Shown in pieces: positions 60,520 through 64,000 of a DNA stretch of 64,000 nt (its first letter is position 1; each line of letters opens with the position of its first letter). Source of the stretch: Pedobacter sp. WC2423 (GTDB lineage: Bacteria; Bacteroidota; Bacteroidia; Sphingobacteriales; Sphingobacteriaceae); contig NZ_CP162005.1 in NCBI RefSeq assembly GCF_040822065.1, positions 5,456,001 through 5,520,000 on the forward strand. The letters are read 5' to 3'. Both the position numbers and the translations under genes were made by a program. Under the pieces are notes generated by a model, which was not told where the DNA came from, did not search any database, and was given only the letters and a program-made list of their open reading frames with translations.

Positions 60520-61098
60520 ATGGACTATGGAATTGCTGATTTGAATGATGAATCGTTGCTTTTGATGCTCAAAAGTGGTGATCAGCTGGCTTTTTCCGAG
60601 ATATATCAGCGTTATTGGCCTATTTTGTACCGCCATGCTTTCAGAATGCTTAAATCAGATACAGAATCTGAGGATGTTGTTCAGGATACGTTTATAAAAT
60701 TCTGGAATGCTGCCCCCAATCTTCCTGACCATACAACTCTTGGTGCTTATCTGTATACCATGGTACGAAACAGAGTACTTAATATTATTGCAAAGAGCAG
60801 CGTGCATGCTTCCTACCGGAGTGATTTGGAAAGATTTATGGTGGATGGATATGAACTTTCGGATCACCTGGTCCGGGAAAAGATCCTTGCTAAATTGATA
60901 GAACAGGAAATACAGCAGCTGCCAGCCAGAATGAGGGAAGTTTTTGAAAGAAAACGGATTGATCATCTGTCCTATAAAGAGATTGCTGAGGCCATGGATA
61001 TTTCTGAACTCACTGTAAAGACACAAATGAACAAAGCCATCACCATTCTCCGCAGAAAACTGGGGAATCATATTGCCCTTTTCTTTACTTTATTATAA
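60520..61098 (+). CDS. ECF RNA polymerase sigma factor (FecI-like)
   Basis: A 192-residue ECF sigma factor similar to that at 40.5 kb. Region 2: FSEIYQRYWPILYRHAFRML and DVVQDTFIKFWNAAPN; region 4: LPARMREVFERKRIDHLSYK and SELTVKTQMNKAITILRRKL. Its FecR partner is 210 bases downstream and a SusC gene follows, so it should drive that receptor locus. No ABC genes intervene here. Confidence 0.95.
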   Translation: MDYGIADLNDESLLLMLKSGDQLAFSEIYQRYWPILYRHAFRMLKSDTESEDVVQDTFIKFWNAAPNLPDHTTLGAYLYTMVRNRVLNIIAKSSVHASYRSDLERFMVDGYELSDHLVREKILAKLIEQEIQQLPARMREVFERKRIDHLSYKEIAEAMDISELTVKTQMNKAITILRRKLGNHIALFFTLL

Positions 61099-61309
61099 TA
61101 GTATCGGTATAAAGCCAGTCGTTATATTTATCTATATAGTCATTAGTTTGAACTGCTATATATTTTGCTCGTACTACTTTAAATGAGGCCGTGCGCTATT
61201 TCAGCGATGGATGCAGCAAAGATTAACAGGAATATAACTTTTTTTTAATATGGCATACAACATTGATCCGGGCAAACTGTCATCCTTTTATACTACCGTA
61301 TAAATAATT

Positions 61310-62485
61310 ATGAAAAACCTTAAATCTGAAGATATCATTGACGCCTTTCTGGATGGGAAAACCACACCGGAAGTGTCTGCAAGGCTTGAAACCTGGTATC
61401 TTCTTAAAGCGGAGCAATCTGCAGAAACTGATGTGCAGCACGATTACGAAGTAAAGAACGACAGAATGTGGATGAATATTCAGCAGGCAATTAAAAATGA
61501 CAGTGTTCCGGCTTCTAAAGTAATGCGCATATCCCGCATTTCGAAATGGGCCGCAGCTGCTGCAATTTTCCTGATATTCAGTTTGTCAGTCCTCTATTAT
61601 AAACAAAGTAACCGGCCTGTGGAACGCTTTACCATCAGTAAGGAAAAAGATATTGCCCCGGGCAAAAACAGTGCGTTTCTTATCCTGGCCAATGGAAAGC
61701 GGGTTGATTTAAGTAGTTCTGAGAATGGTGTATTACTGAAAGAAAGCGGGCTAAGTATTGTGAAAACAAAAAATGGACAGCTCATTTACCATACTAAACC
61801 CGGACAGGCCCAGTCCAGCAAACCCAATACAATACAAACACCGGTAGGCGGACAATATATGGTCATATTGCCGGATGGCTCAAAAGTTTGGCTCAACGCC
61901 GCATCTTCGCTGACCTACCCAACTGCTTTTGATCAGGATGAACGTAAAGTGAGCTTAACAGGGGAAGGATATTTTGAAATTGCACACCTCACGCAAAAAT
62001 CCGGAAAGGCAGTAATTCCTTTTGTAGTCACAGTGATGAAAGCCGGAAAAATCAATCAGCAGGTTAAAGTTTTGGGCACACATTTCAATATCAACAGCTA
62101 TCCGGATGAACCGGTGGTCACTACTACGCTACTACAAGGAAGTGTTGTCGTGAACACCCCTTCAGCTCAAAGTGCTGTTTTAAAACCACAGCAACAAGCC
62201 ATACTGAAAGGTTTACAACTGGATGTATCTCCTGCTGATACAGAAGTGGCCATGGCCTGGAAAAATGGTGAGTTTATTTTTCGTGAAGACCTGGTCAGTG
62301 CAATGCGAAAAGTAGCGCGCTGGTATGGTGTGGAGGTCAGTTATGAGGAATCAGCTCCGAAGAACCTGATGCTTGGTGGCTGGATGTCAAGAGAAACTAA
62401 TATTTCAGCTATACTGGATCATATACAATCAACAGGAAAAGTTCATTTTACGATTGAAGGAAGGAGGGTTATAGTTTCAAGGTAA
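61310..62485 (+). CDS. FecR-type anti-sigma factor
   Basis: A 391-residue membrane regulator. N-terminal helices bind sigma (SEDIIDAFLDGKTTPEVSAR), a membrane helix lies at about 82-98 (WAAAAAIFLIFSLSVLYY), the FecR domain at about 170-290 (LPDGSKVWLNAASSLTYP, GEGYFEIAHLTQKSG, VLGTHFNINSYPDEP) and the DUF4974 domain is C-terminal (TGKVHFTIEGRRVIVSR). The 61,099-61,309 gap shows no other feature. Confidence 0.95.
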   Translation: MKNLKSEDIIDAFLDGKTTPEVSARLETWYLLKAEQSAETDVQHDYEVKNDRMWMNIQQAIKNDSVPASKVMRISRISKWAAAAAIFLIFSLSVLYYKQSNRPVERFTISKEKDIAPGKNSAFLILANGKRVDLSSSENGVLLKESGLSIVKTKNGQLIYHTKPGQAQSSKPNTIQTPVGGQYMVILPDGSKVWLNAASSLTYPTAFDQDERKVSLTGEGYFEIAHLTQKSGKAVIPFVVTVMKAGKINQQVKVLGTHFNINSYPDEPVVTTTLLQGSVVVNTPSAQSAVLKPQQQAILKGLQLDVSPADTEVAMAWKNGEFIFREDLVSAMRKVARWYGVEVSYEESAPKNLMLGGWMSRETNISAILDHIQSTGKVHFTIEGRRVIVSR

Positions 62486-62509
62486 ACTACATACCCCGCA
62501 TAGAAAATA

Positions 62510-62535
62510 ACCAGAAGTGCTGAAACACTTCTGGT
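62510..62535 (+). promoter_or_regulatory. Hairpin between FecR and SusC genes (second locus)
   Basis: ACCAGAAGTG and CACTTCTGGT form a perfect 10-bp stem with a 6-base loop, 25 bases after the FecR stop. Position, size and the CCAGA/CTGG core match the 45,584 hairpin in the first locus. No T-run follows. Confidence 0.6.
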
Positions 62536-62635
62536 CTTGAATCTGGCGGGTGTCAATATTAAATATCAACTAATTAACCTGTGCATTTGCTCTGCCTTCG
62601 AAAACATGGGCATCTGCGTAACCAAACCTTAACAA

Positions 62636-64000
62636 ATGTATAAAAATTTTACTTTAAATTTTGAGGTACGTCATGCGTACGTCTATAGATTTCTCCTTGT
62701 TATGCGATTGACTGTCCTGATTTTACTGGTTGCTTTCATGCAGTTGAGCGCATCTACGATGGCCCAGAAAGTGACAATGGTCGAAAAAAATACCTCACTG
62801 GAACATGTGCTGCGTGAAATACGTAAACAAACCGGCTATTCGATCATCTATGATCTGGATGCGGTACTGCATGCGAAACCTGTCAGTATCAATGTAAAAG
62901 GTGTTTCTGTTTTTGAGGCCATTCAGCAATCTCTTGTTGATCAGTCACTTGGATTTTCATTTGAAGGACGTACTATTGTCATTAAAGAGCGGACGCTCAC
63001 AGAACGTATTGCTGAAGCGGTAATTGCAGAAGAAGTCAGGATCATCGTACAGGATTCTGTCGGCCGTTTGCTCCCGGGAGCAAACGTTTACGACAAGACA
63101 CGAAACAAGATGTATACCACCAATTCAAAAGGAGAGGTGCTGATTACCAATATTCCGAAAAATGGGCTCGTTTTGCAGATCACGTATGTTGGGAACAAAA
63201 CTGAAGAAATCTTCATTGACAGGAAAAGCGGTTCGCCGGCTTTGATCATTATGAGACCGGTAAAGGCGGATCTGAGAGAAATAAACGTGGTCTCCACAGG
63301 ATACCAGAAGATTAGTAGAGATCGTGTTGCAGGTGCCTATACGGTGGTATCCAGCGAAGAACTGGCCAAAACTCCGGCGGTGAACCTGATGGATAGGCTG
63401 GAAGGTAAAGTTCCTGGTGTTAAATTCGACGTTAAGAATAATACGATCCAGATCAGGGGAGTAAATAATTATGGTGGCAATGGAGGTCTGCCCCTGATCG
63501 TTATTGATGGATTTGTGATGATCAATTCAAGTGACCAGCCGACACTTACCCAAAGAACAGGGAGCACATTTGGAAATCCGATCATCAGTAACCTGAATAT
63601 AGCTGATATCGAACAGATTACTTTTCTTAAGGATGCTTCGGCTACTTCTATCTGGGGATCCAGGGCAGCTAACGGCGTAATCGTAATTGATACCAAGAAA
63701 GGTAAGGCTTCTAATCCTTCACTAAACTTTAGCTATGTATTCGGCATCTCCAAAAACCCTTCTTTATCCAAATTAAAATGGATGAATAGCGCCCAATATG
63801 TGAACCTGGAGCAGGAAATGGTAGATAAGGGATTTATTACGGATCCTGCCCTGGCCACTCCTGGTAATGAAATTTATGCGCAAAATAACAGTGAGGCTAC
63901 AGAATGGATGTTTAAGGTAAAGCGGGGTACAGCAACAGTGCAGCAGAGGGATGCAGCCCTGGCAGAAATTTCTTCCAGAAACGGACAACAACAGATTGAA
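62636..64000 (+). CDS. SusC/RagA outer membrane protein, 3' end outside window
   Basis: The first 455 codons of a second SusC-type transporter, open to the window end. A signal region (LTVLILLVAFMQLSASTMAQ), an STN domain (EHVLREIRKQTGYSIIYDLD), a carboxypeptidase-regulatory domain (QDSVGRLLPGANVYDKTRNK) and the plug with the signature SIWGSRAANGVIVIDTKKG are present. It belongs to the ECF sigma/FecR pair just upstream. The missing barrel and the SusD partner presumably follow. Confidence 0.93.
   Translation, partial: MYKNFTLNFEVRHAYVYRFLLVMRLTVLILLVAFMQLSASTMAQKVTMVEKNTSLEHVLREIRKQTGYSIIYDLDAVLHAKPVSINVKGVSVFEAIQQSLVDQSLGFSFEGRTIVIKERTLTERIAEAVIAEEVRIIVQDSVGRLLPGANVYDKTRNKMYTTNSKGEVLITNIPKNGLVLQITYVGNKTEEIFIDRKSGSPALIIMRPVKADLREINVVSTGYQKISRDRVAGAYTVVSSEELAKTPAVNLMDRLEGKVPGVKFDVKNNTIQIRGVNNYGGNGGLPLIVIDGFVMINSSDQPTLTQRTGSTFGNPIISNLNIADIEQITFLKDASATSIWGSRAANGVIVIDTKKGKASNPSLNFSYVFGISKNPSLSKLKWMNSAQYVNLEQEMVDKGFITDPALATPGNEIYAQNNSEATEWMFKVKRGTATVQQRDAALAEISSRNGQQQIE

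Noticed and set aside
1-64000. CRISPR arrays, phage structural genes, riboswitches
   Set aside because: No regular spaced repeats, no capsid/terminase/tail genes and no recognisable riboswitch fold were seen.

Overview
The window looks like a Bacteroidota chromosome of the Sphingobacteriaceae (Pedobacter-like). The signs are AT-rich DNA, several SusC/SusD-type outer-membrane systems under ECF sigma/FecR control, GldA/GldFG-like transport, many AraC regulators, Bacteroidota-type -7 boxes (TAnnTTTG) and tRNA-associated serine recombinases. No species can be named from sequence reading alone.

Left edge (1-900): the start of a DUF962/Mpo1-like gene, a HAD phosphatase and an intact tRNA with CAT anticodon. 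Probable genomic island (about 850-24,090, possibly to 28,060): it opens with a frameshifted serine recombinase whose C-terminus is read antisense through the tRNA. It carries accessory modules: AraC/NepI-like efflux/esterase, a TetR-controlled dienelactone hydrolase/amidohydrolase/SnoaL operon, SDR/AraC, a WG-repeat protein, proline dehydrogenase, an FMN reductase, an orphan Pycsar-effector-type membrane protein, a YWKNG-repeat lipoprotein, AraC and a methyltransferase. Transposase scraps, a TetR scrap, a nonsense-mutated esterase and dispersed non-coding repeats show decay. A 43-base copy of the 3' half of the tRNA lies at 24,043-24,085. Relatives of tRNA-downstream hairpins lie at 14.1, 24.1 and 28.0 kb, which suggests serial insertions at one tRNA.

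24.2-40.4 kb: an AraC/GyrI regulator, a secreted GH51 arabinofuranosidase with an extra N-terminal domain, and a compact siderophore operon (TonB receptor, ATP-grasp ligase, IucA/IucC synthetase, MFS exporter) resembling a cut-down vibrioferrin cluster. After it come a Crp/Fnr remnant, an EthD protein, a secreted LamG-like protein, a LytS/LytTR two-component pair and a divergent SDR/HxlR pair with a clear operator.

40.5-53.6 kb: one co-oriented locus of ECF sigma, ABC ATPase, GldF-GldG fusion permease, FecR, SusC, SusD and a secreted M16 protease, which I read as sigma-controlled import and processing of a (probably peptide) ligand together with an ABC exporter. 53.8-60.1 kb: a TonB siderophore receptor with a PepSY membrane protein (iron uptake/reduction) and two convergent PAS histidine kinases without a response regulator. 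60.5-64 kb: a second ECF sigma/FecR/SusC locus cut by the window end. Both FecR-SusC junctions hold a similar hairpin.
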